Below, piece by piece: positions 36,953 through 46,889 of a stretch of DNA of 64,000 bases (its first letter is position 1; the number at the start of each line of letters is the position of its first letter). The position numbers were made by a program, and so were the translations under genes. Origin of the DNA: Flavonifractor sp. An82 (GTDB lineage: Bacteria; Bacillota; Clostridia; Oscillospirales; Oscillospiraceae). Under the pieces are notes generated by a model. It was given only the letters and a program-made list of their open reading frames with translations. It did no database searches and was not told the origin of the DNA. The stretch covers positions 1-64,000 of the forward strand of contig NZ_NFHG01000017.1 of the NCBI RefSeq assembly GCF_002159265.1, read 5' to 3'.

Positions 36953-39900
36953 ATGAAAACAGAAGGCTACCCGCCCCGCGGGCTCTATCATCCCGCCTTT
37001 GAGCACGACAGCTGCGGCATCGGCGCTGTGGTGGATATTCAGGGCAAGCCCAGCCACCGGACGGTGGACGACGCATTGAAGATCGTGGAAAAGCTGGAGC
37101 ACCGGGCCGGCAAGGACGCAGAGGGTAAGACCGGCGACGGCGTGGGCATCCTGGTCCAGATCTCTCACCGCTTCTTTGCCAAGGCCGCCCAGGCGGCCGG
37201 CATCGACCTGCCCGGCCCCCGTGACTACGGCGTGGGCATGTTCTTCTTCCCTCAGGACACCCTGAAGCGCAGCCAGGCCAAGAAGATGTTTGAAGTCATC
37301 GCGGAGAAGGAGGGCCTGGCCTTCCTGGGCTGGCGTACCGTACCGGTGTGCCCTGACATCCTGGGCCAGAAGGCCCGGGACAAAATGCCCGTCATCGAGC
37401 AAGCCTTTGTGGCCCGTCCGGAGGATACCGACCGGGGTCTCCCCTTCGACCGCAGACTCTATATCGTCCGCCGGGTGTTCGAGCAGTCCAACGACAACAC
37501 CTATGTGCCCTCCCTGTCCAGCCGTACCATCGTCTACAAGGGCATGTTCCTGGTGGGCCAGCTGCGCAAGTTCTATCCCGACCTGCAAAGCAAAGATTAT
37601 CAGTCCGCCATCGCCCTGGTCCACTCCCGGTTCTCCACCAACACCAATCCCTCCTGGGAGCGGGCCCATCCCAACCGTCTTATGGCCCACAACGGTGAGA
37701 TCAACACCATCCGGGGCAACGTGGACCGTATGCTGGCCCGTGAGGAGACCATGTCCTCCCCCCTGCTGGATGACCAGATGGACAAGGTTCTGCCGGTGGT
37801 CAGTGTCTCCGGCTCCGACTCCGCCATGCTGGACAACACCCTGGAGTTTCTCATGATGGCAGGTATGGACCTGCCCCTGGCCGTCATGGCCTGCATCCCC
37901 GAGCCCTGGATGGAGGACAAGGCCATCTCCCGGTCCAAGCGTGACCTGTACCAGTACTATGCCACCCTGATGGAGCCCTGGGACGGCCCGGCCTCCATCC
38001 TCTTCTCCGACGGCGACGTGGTGGGTGCCGTGCTGGACCGCAACGGTCTGCGTCCCTCTCGGTATTATGTCACCCGGGACAGCCGGCTCATCCTGTCCTC
38101 TGAGGTAGGTGTTCTGGACATCCCCGCCGGGGATATTGTGGAGAAATCCCGCCTCCAGCCCGGCCGGATGCTGCTGGTGGACACCACCCAGGGCCGCATC
38201 ATCGGGGATGACGAGCTGAAGGAGTCCTACGCCGCCCGCCAGCCCTACGGCGAGTGGCTGGACCGCAATCTGCTCCACCTGAAGGACCTGCCCATCCCCA
38301 ACCACCGGGTGGAGCGCAACACCAGAGACCGTCTCCACCGGCTGCAGAAGGCCTTCGGCTACACCTATGAGGACGTGCGCAACACCATTCTCCCCATGGC
38401 CCGGACCGGTGCAGAACCCACCGCCGCCATGGGCACCGATATTCCTCTGGCGGTACTGGACGACCGGGATCAGCCCCTGTTCAGCTACTTCAAGCAGCTC
38501 TTTGCTCAGGTCACCAATCCGCCCATCGACGCCATCCGGGAGGAGATTGTCACCGATACCACCGTCTATGTGGGCGACGACGGCAATCTGCTGGAGGAGG
38601 GGCCGGACAACTGCCGGGTGCTCCAGATCCACAACCCCATCCTCACCTCCACCGATATGATGAAAATCAAGGCCATGAAGCAGCCCGGCTTCCAGGTGGA
38701 GACCGTGTCCATTCTCTATTACAAGAACACCCCCCTGGAGCGTGCTCTGGATCACCTGGCCCTGGCGGTAGACCGGGCCTGGCGGAAGGGCGCCAACATC
38801 ATCATCCTCTCCGACCGGGGCGTGGACGAAAACCACGTGGCCATCCCCTCTCTGCTGGCGGTGTCCGCCATGGAGCAGCACCTGATCCGCACCAAAAAGC
38901 GCACCGCCGTCTCCATTCTGCTGGAGTCCGCCGAGCCACGGGAGGTGCACCATTTCGCCGCCCTGCTGGGCTACGGCGCCCGGGCCATCAACCCCTATCT
39001 GGCCGAGGATACCATTGTGGAACTTATCGAGGAGGGCCTGCTGGACAAGGACTACCACACCGCCGTGGCCGACTACAATTCCGCCATCCTCCACGGCATC
39101 GTGAAGATTGCCTCCAAAATGGGCATCTCCACCCTCCAGTCCTATCAGTCCGCCCAGATTTTCGAGGCCATCGGCATCCAGCGGGAAGTCATCGACAAAT
39201 ACTTCACCAACACCGTCTCCCGGGTGGGCGGCATCGGCCTGCAGGAGATCGCCGACATGGTGGACCACAACCACTCCAGGGCCTACGATCCTCTGGGCCT
39301 GGGGTGCGATCCCACCCTGGACTCCCTGGGCTCCCACAAGGCTCGGTCGGGCGGCGAGGACCATATGTACAACCCCCAGACCCTCCATCTGCTCCAGCAA
39401 TCTACCCGCCGGGGCGACTACGAGCTCTTCAAGCAGTATACCGCCCTGGTAGACGACGAAACCCGTCCCCATACCCTCCGGGGCCTGCTGGATATGAAGT
39501 ACGCCGACACTCCCCTGCCTCTGGACGAGGTGGAGAGCGTGGACTCCATCGTGCACCGCTTCAAGACCGGCGCCATGAGCTACGGCTCCATCTCCCGGGA
39601 GGCTCACGAGTGTCTGGCCCAGGCCATGAACCTGCTGGGAGGCAAGTCCAACTCCGGTGAGGGCGGCGAGGAGCCCGACCGTCTCAAGGACCCCGCCCGC
39701 AACTCCGCCATCAAGCAGGTGGCCTCCGGCCGCTTCGGCGTCACCAGCGAATACCTGGTATCCGCCAAGGAGATCCAGATCAAAATGGCCCAGGGCGCCA
39801 AGCCCGGCGAGGGCGGCCATCTGCCCGCCGGGAAGGTCTACCCCTGGATCGCCCGGTGCCGCCACTCCACCCCCGGCGTCACCCTCATCTCTCCCCCGCC

Positions 39901-41494
39901 TCATCACGACATCTACTCCATCGAGGACCTGGCCCAGCTGATCTACGACCTGAAGTGCGCCAACCGTCAGGCCCGCATCTCGGTGAAGTTGGTCAGCGAG
40001 GCGGGCGTGGGCACCATCGCCGCCGGCGTAGCCAAGGCGGGCGCTCAGGTGGTGCTGGTGTCCGGCTATGACGGCGGCACCGGCGCCGCCCCCCGCACCT
40101 CCATCCACAATGCCGGCCTGCCCTGGGAGCTGGGCCTGGCCGAGACCCATCAGACCCTGATCCAGAACGGCCTGCGCTCCCGTGTGGTGGTGGAGACCGA
40201 CGGCAAGCTGATGAGCGGCCGGGACGTGACCATCGCCTGTATGCTGGGCGCCGAGGAGTTCGGCTTTGCCACCGCTCCTCTGGTGACCATGGGCTGCGTC
40301 ATGATGCGGGTGTGCAACCTGGACACCTGCCCCGTGGGCGTGGCCACCCAGAATCCGGAGCTGCGCAAGCGGTTTACCGGCAAGCCGGAATACGTGGTTA
40401 ACTTCATGCGCTTTATCGCCCAGGAACTGCGGGAGCACATGGCCAAGCTGGGCGTGCGCACCGTGGAGGAGCTGGTGGGCCGCACTGACCTGCTGGCCGT
40501 CCGCACCCCGGCGGTCAACCATCGGGCCGCCACCGTGGACCTGTCCGCCATCCTGGACAACCCCTATGTGGGTACCGATGCCAAGACCCACTTTGACCCG
40601 GCGGACGTGTACGACTTCCATCTGGAGAGCACCGTGGACCTGAAGGTGCTGGAGCGCAAGCTGGGCAGCGCCCTGACCCAGGGCGTGCCCAAACGGCTGG
40701 AGGTGGCAGTTTCCTCCACCGACCGTGCCGTGGGCACCATTCTGGGCTCCGATATTACCCGGCTCCACGGTGACAGCCTGCCCGGCGGCACCTTTACCGT
40801 CAAGTGTACCGGCGGCGGCGGCCAGTCCTTCGGCGCTTTCCTGCCCAAGGGCCTGACCCTGGAGCTGGAGGGCGACGCCAACGACTACCTGGGCAAGGGC
40901 CTCTCCGGCGGCCGTCTGGTGGTCTATCCCCCCAAGGACAGTACCTTCGACCCGGCGGAAAACATTCTGGTGGGTAACGTGGCTCTGTACGGCGCCACCA
41001 GCGGCCAGGCCTTCCTGAGCGGCGTGGCCGGCGAGCGGTTCTGCGTCCGCAACTCGGGCGCCACCGCCGTGGTAGAGGGCGTGGGCGACCACGGCTGCGA
41101 ATATATGACCGGCGGCCGGGTGGTGGTCCTGGGCCCCACCGGCAAGAACTTTGCCGCCGGCATGAGCGGCGGCGTGGCCTATGTGCTGGATGAGGACCGG
41201 GATCTGTACCTGCGGCTGAACAAGGCCCTGGTGTCCATGGAGCCGATCACCGAGAAGCACGACGCCGCCGAGCTGAAGGACATGATCCAGGCCCACGCCG
41301 ACGCCACCGGCTCGGCCAGAGCCAAGCACATCCTGGAGCACTTTGAGGACTATCTGCCTCTGTTCAAGAAGATCCTGCCCCACGACTATGACCGGATGCT
41401 GCGCACCATCGCCCAGTACGAGGAAAAGGGCATGAGCCGGGAGGAGGCCCAGGTGGAGGCCTTCTACGTCAACACCCACCAGAAGGGGGAATAA
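36953..41494 (+). CDS. gltB: Glutamate synthase, large subunit
   Basis: 1513 aa. Ntn-type glutaminase domain with the predicted nucleophile Cys21 after a short propeptide (FEHDSCGIGAVVDI), central and FMN-binding synthase domains (SRFGVTSEYLVSAKEIQIKMAQGAKPGEGG, SGYDGGTGAAPRTS), the 3Fe-4S cluster motif CNLDTCPVGVATQ, and the C-terminal beta-helix (GXXG repeats such as GATSGQAFLSGVAGERF). Makes glutamate from 2-oxoglutarate and glutamine. ATG 36953 after GAAAGGGGAATGAACC. A large opposite-strand open frame is only codon shadow. Confidence 0.97.
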   Translation: MKTEGYPPRGLYHPAFEHDSCGIGAVVDIQGKPSHRTVDDALKIVEKLEHRAGKDAEGKTGDGVGILVQISHRFFAKAAQAAGIDLPGPRDYGVGMFFFPQDTLKRSQAKKMFEVIAEKEGLAFLGWRTVPVCPDILGQKARDKMPVIEQAFVARPEDTDRGLPFDRRLYIVRRVFEQSNDNTYVPSLSSRTIVYKGMFLVGQLRKFYPDLQSKDYQSAIALVHSRFSTNTNPSWERAHPNRLMAHNGEINTIRGNVDRMLAREETMSSPLLDDQMDKVLPVVSVSGSDSAMLDNTLEFLMMAGMDLPLAVMACIPEPWMEDKAISRSKRDLYQYYATLMEPWDGPASILFSDGDVVGAVLDRNGLRPSRYYVTRDSRLILSSEVGVLDIPAGDIVEKSRLQPGRMLLVDTTQGRIIGDDELKESYAARQPYGEWLDRNLLHLKDLPIPNHRVERNTRDRLHRLQKAFGYTYEDVRNTILPMARTGAEPTAAMGTDIPLAVLDDRDQPLFSYFKQLFAQVTNPPIDAIREEIVTDTTVYVGDDGNLLEEGPDNCRVLQIHNPILTSTDMMKIKAMKQPGFQVETVSILYYKNTPLERALDHLALAVDRAWRKGANIIILSDRGVDENHVAIPSLLAVSAMEQHLIRTKKRTAVSILLESAEPREVHHFAALLGYGARAINPYLAEDTIVELIEEGLLDKDYHTAVADYNSAILHGIVKIASKMGISTLQSYQSAQIFEAIGIQREVIDKYFTNTVSRVGGIGLQEIADMVDHNHSRAYDPLGLGCDPTLDSLGSHKARSGGEDHMYNPQTLHLLQQSTRRGDYELFKQYTALVDDETRPHTLRGLLDMKYADTPLPLDEVESVDSIVHRFKTGAMSYGSISREAHECLAQAMNLLGGKSNSGEGGEEPDRLKDPARNSAIKQVASGRFGVTSEYLVSAKEIQIKMAQGAKPGEGGHLPAGKVYPWIARCRHSTPGVTLISPPPHHDIYSIEDLAQLIYDLKCANRQARISVKLVSEAGVGTIAAGVAKAGAQVVLVSGYDGGTGAAPRTSIHNAGLPWELGLAETHQTLIQNGLRSRVVVETDGKLMSGRDVTIACMLGAEEFGFATAPLVTMGCVMMRVCNLDTCPVGVATQNPELRKRFTGKPEYVVNFMRFIAQELREHMAKLGVRTVEELVGRTDLLAVRTPAVNHRAATVDLSAILDNPYVGTDAKTHFDPADVYDFHLESTVDLKVLERKLGSALTQGVPKRLEVAVSSTDRAVGTILGSDITRLHGDSLPGGTFTVKCTGGGGQSFGAFLPKGLTLELEGDANDYLGKGLSGGRLVVYPPKDSTFDPAENILVGNVALYGATSGQAFLSGVAGERFCVRNSGATAVVEGVGDHGCEYMTGGRVVVLGPTGKNFAAGMSGGVAYVLDEDRDLYLRLNKALVSMEPITEKHDAAELKDMIQAHADATGSARAKHILEHFEDYLPLFKKILPHDYDRMLRTIAQYEEKGMSREEAQVEAFYVNTHQKGE

Positions 41495-41496
41495 CC

Positions 41497-42954
41497 ATGG
41501 GAAAGCCCACTGGATTTTTGGAATATCAGCGCAAGGGGAATCCCTGTGAATCCCCTCTGGAGCGCATCAAGCATTATAACGAGTTTCACCCCCGACTCAG
41601 CCGGGATGACCGCCGCCGGCAGGGGGCTCGCTGCATGGAGTGCGGTGTCCCCTTCTGCCAGTCGGGCGCGGTATTGAACGGCATGGTGTCCGGCTGTCCT
41701 CTCCACAATCTGATCCCCGAGTGGAACGACCTGGTGTACACCGGCAACTTCACCCATGCCCTGGAGCGGCTGCTTAAGACCAACAACTTCCCCGAGTTCA
41801 CCGGTCGGGTATGTCCCGCCCTGTGCGAGGCGGCCTGTACCTGCGGCCTCCACGGGGACCCAGTCACTGTCAAGGATAATGAACTGGGCATCATTGAGGA
41901 CGCCTGGGAGCGGGGGCTCATGGGCCCCTGTCCCCCCAAGGCCCGCACCGGCAAGAAGGTGGCGGTGGTGGGCTCCGGCCCCTCCGGCCTGGCCTGCGCC
42001 GACCAGCTCAACCACCGGGGCCACTCCGTTACCGTCTTCGAGCGGGAGGATCGCCCCGGCGGCCTGCTGATGTACGGCATTCCCAACATGAAGCTGGAGA
42101 AGTCCGTGGTCCAGCGCCGGGTGGACAAGATGACCGCCGAGGGCGTGGAGTTCCGCACCGGCGCCGATGTAGGCAAGGAGCTCACCCCGGAGCAGCTACG
42201 GCGGGACTTTGACGCAGTGGTGCTGTGCTGCGGCGCCGCCCAGCCCCGGGACCTGGCGGTCCCCGGGCGGGAGCTGGACGGGGTGTGGTTCGCCGTGGAC
42301 TTTCTGAAGGAGACTACCCGTTCCCTGCTGGACTCCGGTCTGGCCGAGGGCACCTATCCCTCCGCCAAGGGCAAGCACGTGGTCATCGTGGGCGGCGGCG
42401 ACACCGGCAACGACTGCGTGGGCACCTGCATCCGCCACGGCTGCGCCAGCGTGACCCAGCTGGAGATGATGCCCAAGGCCCCTGACCAGCGGACCGAAAA
42501 CAACCCCTGGCCGGAGTGGCCAAGGGTCTGTAAGACCGATTACGGCCAGGAGGAGGCCATTGCCTGCTTCGGCCACGATCCCCGGGTCTATGAGACCACC
42601 GTGGCCGAGCTATTGGGAGATGAGCAGGGCAAGCTGAAGGCGGTCAAGACCGTCCGGCTGGGCCCGGACCACCAGCCCATCCCCGGCACGGAAGAGGTGC
42701 TGGACTGTGAACTGCTCCTCATTGCCGCCGGCTTTCTGGGCCCCCAGGACTACGTGCCCCAGGTGTTCGGTCTGGAACGCACCCCCCGCTCCTGCGTCAA
42801 GACAGCGGAAGGCGGTTACGCCACCGGCGTGCCCGGCGTCTTTGCCGCCGGCGATATGCGCCGTGGCCAGTCCCTGGTGGTGTGGGCCATCCGGGAGGGC
42901 CGTGAGGCCGCCCGCGAGGTGGACCAGTACCTGATGGGATACACCAATCTATAA
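41497..42954 (+). CDS. gltD: Glutamate synthase, small subunit
   Basis: 485 aa. N-terminal Fe-S domain with Cys motifs [12 protein letters not shown]...CPLHN and [12 protein letters not shown], then FAD ([17 protein letters not shown]) and NADPH ([15 protein letters not shown]) dinucleotide folds. Delivers electrons to GltB. It starts 2 bp after the gltB stop, so the subunits are made together. A strong bidirectional terminator follows. Confidence 0.97.
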   Translation: MGKPTGFLEYQRKGNPCESPLERIKHYNEFHPRLSRDDRRRQGARCMECGVPFCQSGAVLNGMVSGCPLHNLIPEWNDLVYTGNFTHALERLLKTNNFPEFTGRVCPALCEAACTCGLHGDPVTVKDNELGIIEDAWERGLMGPCPPKARTGKKVAVVGSGPSGLACADQLNHRGHSVTVFEREDRPGGLLMYGIPNMKLEKSVVQRRVDKMTAEGVEFRTGADVGKELTPEQLRRDFDAVVLCCGAAQPRDLAVPGRELDGVWFAVDFLKETTRSLLDSGLAEGTYPSAKGKHVVIVGGGDTGNDCVGTCIRHGCASVTQLEMMPKAPDQRTENNPWPEWPRVCKTDYGQEEAIACFGHDPRVYETTVAELLGDEQGKLKAVKTVRLGPDHQPIPGTEEVLDCELLLIAAGFLGPQDYVPQVFGLERTPRSCVKTAEGGYATGVPGVFAAGDMRRGQSLVVWAIREGREAAREVDQYLMGYTNL

Positions 42955-42955
42955 G

Positions 42956-42993
42956 AAAAGCCCCCCGGCTTCCTTGCCGGGGGGCTTTTCTTT
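42956..42993. terminator. Bidirectional terminator between gltD and trhA
   Basis: AAAAGCCCCCCGGC (42956-42969) / GCCGGGGGGCTTTT (42976-42989) with T-rich tail. It serves both converging genes. Confidence 0.93.
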
Positions 42994-42999
42994 CTTCTT

Positions 43000-43749
43000 T
43001 TACAGTGTGGCGATCACCTGATACATCAGCATGAAATGGAACAGGGAGCCTGCCAGGATGAACACATGGAAAATCTCATGGCAGCCGAACTTGGCGTTGT
43101 TGCGGCCGGGCCACTTGACGGCGTAGAGTACGCCGCCGATGGTGTAGAGGATGCCGCCGCCCAGCACCCAGAACATACCCGCGGCGGGGAGCACCTGCAT
43201 CAGGGGCACCAGAGCGGTAACGGCCAGCCAGCCCATGGCGATATAAATACCGGCGGTGAGCCAGCGGGGAGCGGAGAGCCACACCAGGGTGAGTACCAGG
43301 CCGGCCACTGCCAGACCCCAGATCACCCCGAAGAGGCCCCAGCCCCAGGCGCCCACTTCCCGCAGCGCCACCAGGCACACAGGGGTGTAGCTGCCGGCGA
43401 TGAGGAAGTAGATGGAAGCGTGGTCATACTTGCGCAGCGCAATGCGCCCGGCCACGCTGGTGTTGATGCAGTGGTACAGGGTGCTGGCAGTATACAGGCA
43501 CACCATGCTGACCCCGTAGATCAGGAAGGAGGCCAGATGCCACACGCTCAGCCCCTCCAGCAGGCAGCGGGCCACCAGAAGCACCGTGCCCACCGCAGCC
43601 AGCGCTGCACCCACACCGTGGGTAATGGCTGACCAGGGCCGCAGACCGTCATAGGGGTCCCGCTTCTGTTTGACCTTTTTGGCCGGGCGGGCCTTGGGAT
43701 GATAGTAAAGGGCGGAAGGATTGCCTCTTAAAATGTTTTCCTGATTCAT
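43000..43749 (-). CDS. trhA: Hemolysin III / TrhA family membrane protein
   Basis: 249 aa with seven membrane helices, PAQR superfamily. A Ser, a His pair and an Asp typical of the family are in STLYHCI (near 95), [16 protein letters not shown] (near 115) and [18 protein letters not shown] (near 235), probably a zinc site. The Bacillus homologue influences membrane fluidity homeostasis. Start at ATG 43749 after CAGGTGATATC. Single gene with its own promoter. Confidence 0.92.
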   Translation of the reverse strand: MNQENILRGNPSALYYHPKARPAKKVKQKRDPYDGLRPWSAITHGVGAALAAVGTVLLVARCLLEGLSVWHLASFLIYGVSMVCLYTASTLYHCINTSVAGRIALRKYDHASIYFLIAGSYTPVCLVALREVGAWGWGLFGVIWGLAVAGLVLTLVWLSAPRWLTAGIYIAMGWLAVTALVPLMQVLPAAGMFWVLGGGILYTIGGVLYAVKWPGRNNAKFGCHEIFHVFILAGSLFHFMLMYQVIATL

Positions 43750-43802
43750 GATATCACCTGACGATTCAAAACAGTGGTTTCTCGTTTCTCATCTTCTTCT
43801 AT

Positions 43803-43832
43803 AGTATAGTCTCAACCGTATTATGTTGTCAA
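43803..43832 (-). promoter_or_regulatory. trhA promoter
   Basis: Minus strand TTGACA (43832-43827), 18-bp spacer, TATACT (43808-43803). Confidence 0.75.
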
Positions 43833-43842
43833 TATAAAAAGA

Positions 43843-43867
43843 TAATATAATTTTAAATATTATATTA
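43843..43867. repeat. 25-bp AT-only palindrome upstream of trhA
   Basis: TAATATAAT (43843-43851), centre TTTAAAT, ATTATATTA (43859-43867): perfect 9-bp arms, 10 bp upstream of the trhA -35. Operator or UP-like element. Confidence 0.5.
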
Positions 43868-43933
43868 CATTTTCTGTGAAAGATGCGGCCACCCTCTCAG
43901 TATGCCCGGCTATTTCATTTTCATGTAAACGCG

Positions 43934-43971
43934 GAGACCGGCGCACCGTATTTATGCGGTACGCCGGTCTC
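43934..43971 (-). terminator. Hairpin beyond the gld-like operon
   Basis: GAGACCGGCG (43934-43943) / CGCCGGTCTC (43962-43971) plus an inner stem. On the minus strand only three T follow, so termination may be partial. Confidence 0.5.
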
Positions 43972-44001
43972 TGGAGAAAGGAAAGATGGAAGAAAGCGTT
44001 T

Positions 44002-45441
44002 TTACTCCTCTGTAAAGAGGCTGTCCAGCGCGTCCGTCAGGGTGGTGACCGCGCTGCGGTCCACCAGTCTGGGCGTACCGCCGTTAAAGACGGCCAGACA
44101 GGAACTGGTATCGTAGGCGTACAGTTCCAGGGTCAGCTCGGTAAAGTAGGTGCTGTCCCGGTAAATGGTAAAGCTGGCCAGCAGCTCCCCCTGATTTTCG
44201 CCGCCGGCATCGCCGGTGGCAGTCAGAGCGTCAATAGCATTCAGCAGACTTTCCACACTGGTGTTATCCATTTCCGTACCGTTCCAGGTGTAGAGGGGCA
44301 CCGTCTCCGTCACCGTATCCCCGCCGTCGGCGGTGGTCTCCTCTTCCTGTTCGTCAAAGGAGATGGTGTTTGTGGTGCCGTCAACGGTCACTTCCAGCCG
44401 ATCCACGGTATTCCAGTCCACGCTGCAGATCTCCGCCGGGCGCAGAGAGGAATAAGAGGTATAGCGCAGGCTGTCCGCCGTGTCGCTGTTGATCAGATAG
44501 ACCATACGGGAGTCCGCCAGCCGTGCATAGGTTCCCTCATCGGTATCATTGCCCAGGTAGAGGACAAAGGTCTGAGGCTCGGCTTCGGTGTCGCTCTCCT
44601 CCTCGTCGTCCTCACTGCTGGAGGGCTCATAGGTGAGCACAACCTTGACGGCGGAGCTTTCCTCCAGGCCCCAGGCCGCCAGCTCCTGGTCGTCGGCGTC
44701 ATAATTCACGCAGGAGATCCAGGTCAGACCGGTCACACTGGCCGTCAGCGAGGTCACCTTGCCGGTGTCCAGAGCCAGCTGTGTGCCGTCCTCCTGCTCC
44801 AGGAACCAGTGTGCGCTGCTGTCGTAGTAGAGGCTCTCACTGTCCTCCACATAGGACACACTGATGCTGCCGCCGGGCTGGGTCACGGACAGGCCGGTCA
44901 CCGTACCGAACATGGGCAGGCTCTCCATCTGGACCATGTCGTACAGACCCAGGGAGAAGGCGTCCCCCAGGGAGGAATCCACCATATAGACCTTGGACTC
45001 GTCCCCATTGTACAGCAGATAGTACTCCTGAGACACCTCGTTCTGGTCCCCCACAGCAAAGGTATAGGCGGTGCCGTCGGCATCGGTGGCGGTAACAGTC
45101 AGGGCCGGTTCATCCAGCCCGTAGTCGGCCAGCTCTCCCGGCTCATCCAGCACCCGGCTGGCAGTCAGGCCGGACAGGACGCTGGTCATATTCTCGGGCA
45201 CGCTCTGATCCAAAGGAAAGACATCGTCGTCAGCATAGCTCCAGCTGTCGTCCTCCTTCACCAGCGCCAGTGTGGCGCCTTCATAGGTCCATTCCAGCCG
45301 GGAGGCCTCCTCCGGCGCCGCCAGGGCCACGCCTTCCTCCTCTTCGGTGGGTTCGGCGTAAACGGTGCGGGCCACAACATATCCCGCGCCCAGCACCACC
45401 AGGGCACAGCACAGGATGATCAGTTTTTTCCCTCGGTTCAT
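44002..45441 (-). CDS. DUF4340 protein of a Gld-like ABC system
   Basis: 479 aa. One N-terminal TM anchor (KKLIILCCALVVLGAGYVVA, about 5-24) and a large extracellular part rich in Asp, Glu, Ser and Tyr with DUF4340-type repeats (YGLDEPALTVTATDADGTAYTFAVGDQN, AWGLEESSAVKVVLTYE). DUF4340 proteins follow gldG-type genes in many bacteria and may act with them on extracellular or membrane substrates. Start at ATG 45441, overlapping the upstream stop as TGATG. Last gene of four. Confidence 0.88.
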   Translation of the reverse strand: MNRGKKLIILCCALVVLGAGYVVARTVYAEPTEEEEGVALAAPEEASRLEWTYEGATLALVKEDDSWSYADDDVFPLDQSVPENMTSVLSGLTASRVLDEPGELADYGLDEPALTVTATDADGTAYTFAVGDQNEVSQEYYLLYNGDESKVYMVDSSLGDAFSLGLYDMVQMESLPMFGTVTGLSVTQPGGSISVSYVEDSESLYYDSSAHWFLEQEDGTQLALDTGKVTSLTASVTGLTWISCVNYDADDQELAAWGLEESSAVKVVLTYEPSSSEDDEEESDTEAEPQTFVLYLGNDTDEGTYARLADSRMVYLINSDTADSLRYTSYSSLRPAEICSVDWNTVDRLEVTVDGTTNTISFDEQEEETTADGGDTVTETVPLYTWNGTEMDNTSVESLLNAIDALTATGDAGGENQGELLASFTIYRDSTYFTELTLELYAYDTSSCLAVFNGGTPRLVDRSAVTTLTDALDSLFTEE

Positions 45442-46889
45442 CAGCGTCTCCTCCTTCGGATGGTCACCACAGCGCCGCACGCCAGGAAGGCCAGAGGCAC
45501 CACAGCCACCAGGATCAGGCTCCAGGTGGAGGCGGTGGAGGAAGGCACCGTCAGATACTCCGTGGACAGGTCCTTGGCACGGATGGAGATGGCGCTCTCC
45601 CGCTGGCACATCCAGTCCAGCGCGTTGAGGAACAGGTCGTTGTTGGCCCCCGCCACCCGCATGTTGTTGTCGCTGTCAAACATGTAGCTGGTGGTGAGCC
45701 ATACGATGCCGGTCTGGCCCCCTTCCACCTCCTCAGTGATGGCCACACCCAGGGCAAAGGGACCGTCGGTGTCTCCCTCCTCCTTGTCGAAGGTGGTGAT
45801 GTTGTAGCCATCCGCCTTGGCATAGGCCGAATCGGAGGTGGTGAGCAGCTGGGTCACCGTCAGGCCGTCCCGCAGCTCGTCGGAGACCGTGATCCCCTGC
45901 GCCACAGGCATGAGGATATAATAGCCATCCATCAGAGGCTGGGTAATATCGTGGCTGTTGATGTCGGGCAGCAGGTAATAGTTATACCCCCGCATATGAT
46001 GGTCGCTGTCACCCTCCAGTACAATGCCGTCCATCAGGGCGGTTCCATAGTACTCCATCAGCTCCGCCAGATTGGGCATGTCCGTATCGGTGTAGTCGGT
46101 GACCAGCAGCAGCTTGCCGCCCCCCTGGAGATAGGTCAGCAGCGCGTCCTTCTCGTCAGAGGAGATATCCCGCTGGGGCGGGTAGAGGATAATAGCGTCT
46201 GCATCTTCGGGAACGTCCTCCCCGTTGACCAGGGACAGCTCCTCCAACAGCAAGTTTTCGTCCTCGGCTCCCTCGCTCAGCTCGCTGGGCAGGTCGCTCT
46301 CGCCGTGTCCGGTGAGGGTGTACACCGTGGGCAGATCCTCATTGGTCACATAGTCGATGGCGGAGGTCAGCTCGCTCTCACCGGCAAACTGGGTAGAGGT
46401 GGTGCCGTTGGTATAGTAAGAGGAGTAGTCGGTCACATAGATATCATAATAGCTGATATACCGGCTCCGGTCCCCGCACACCACGATGAGGGAGTTGTTG
46501 TATAGAGTGGCATCGGTATACTGCTGGGCAAAGCTGGGGTAGACCACCGGGTCCTTCTCCACCACGTCCAGGTGCTTGGACAGACTCTTGTACCGCTCCA
46601 GCAGCTGCTCCATGGTGGAGTCCTGGCTGCCGTCCTGGACGATCCAGTATACCGTCACATCCTCCTCCAGCCCGGCTACCAGCTGCTCGGTCTGGCTGGA
46701 CAGGGAGTACAGACCGGTATCGGTCAGGTCCACCTTGGTCCAGGAGGCGGGCAGAGCGCCCACCATCAGATTGAGGGCCACCGCAATGGCAATGACAATG
46801 GCGGCGGCGGCCAGACTGTAGCCGCCCGCCCGAAAGGCCCGGCTGCGGAAGGAATTCCGGGCCCCGCTCCAGTCGATCTTCCGCTTCAT
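45441..46889 (-). CDS. GldG-family ABC-associated protein
   Basis: 482 aa. N-terminal TM helix (about 22-46: GGYSLAAAAIVIAIAVALNLMVG), a long extracellular ABC_transp_aux domain (TDTGLYSLSSQTEQLVAGLEEDVTVYWIVQDG...TVYTLTGHGESDLPSEL) and a C-terminal TM helix (STWSLILVAVVPLAFLACGAVV). GldG works with GldA/GldF in Bacteroidetes gliding, but in Firmicutes the system has an unknown, non-gliding function. ATG 46889 chosen (GGAGG 8 bp before) over the GTG at 46898. Confidence 0.9.
   Translation of the reverse strand: MKRKIDWSGARNSFRSRAFRAGGYSLAAAAIVIAIAVALNLMVGALPASWTKVDLTDTGLYSLSSQTEQLVAGLEEDVTVYWIVQDGSQDSTMEQLLERYKSLSKHLDVVEKDPVVYPSFAQQYTDATLYNNSLIVVCGDRSRYISYYDIYVTDYSSYYTNGTTSTQFAGESELTSAIDYVTNEDLPTVYTLTGHGESDLPSELSEGAEDENLLLEELSLVNGEDVPEDADAIILYPPQRDISSDEKDALLTYLQGGGKLLLVTDYTDTDMPNLAELMEYYGTALMDGIVLEGDSDHHMRGYNYYLLPDINSHDITQPLMDGYYILMPVAQGITVSDELRDGLTVTQLLTTSDSAYAKADGYNITTFDKEEGDTDGPFALGVAITEEVEGGQTGIVWLTTSYMFDSDNNMRVAGANNDLFLNALDWMCQRESAISIRAKDLSTEYLTVPSSTASTWSLILVAVVPLAFLACGAVVTIRRRRR

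Noticed and set aside
36695-41479. 1594-aa open frame on the minus strand opposite gltB
   Set aside because: Made of His/Gly/Val/Leu/Gln repeats that mirror GC-rich codons of gltB; no ribosome site or family match. Codon shadow.
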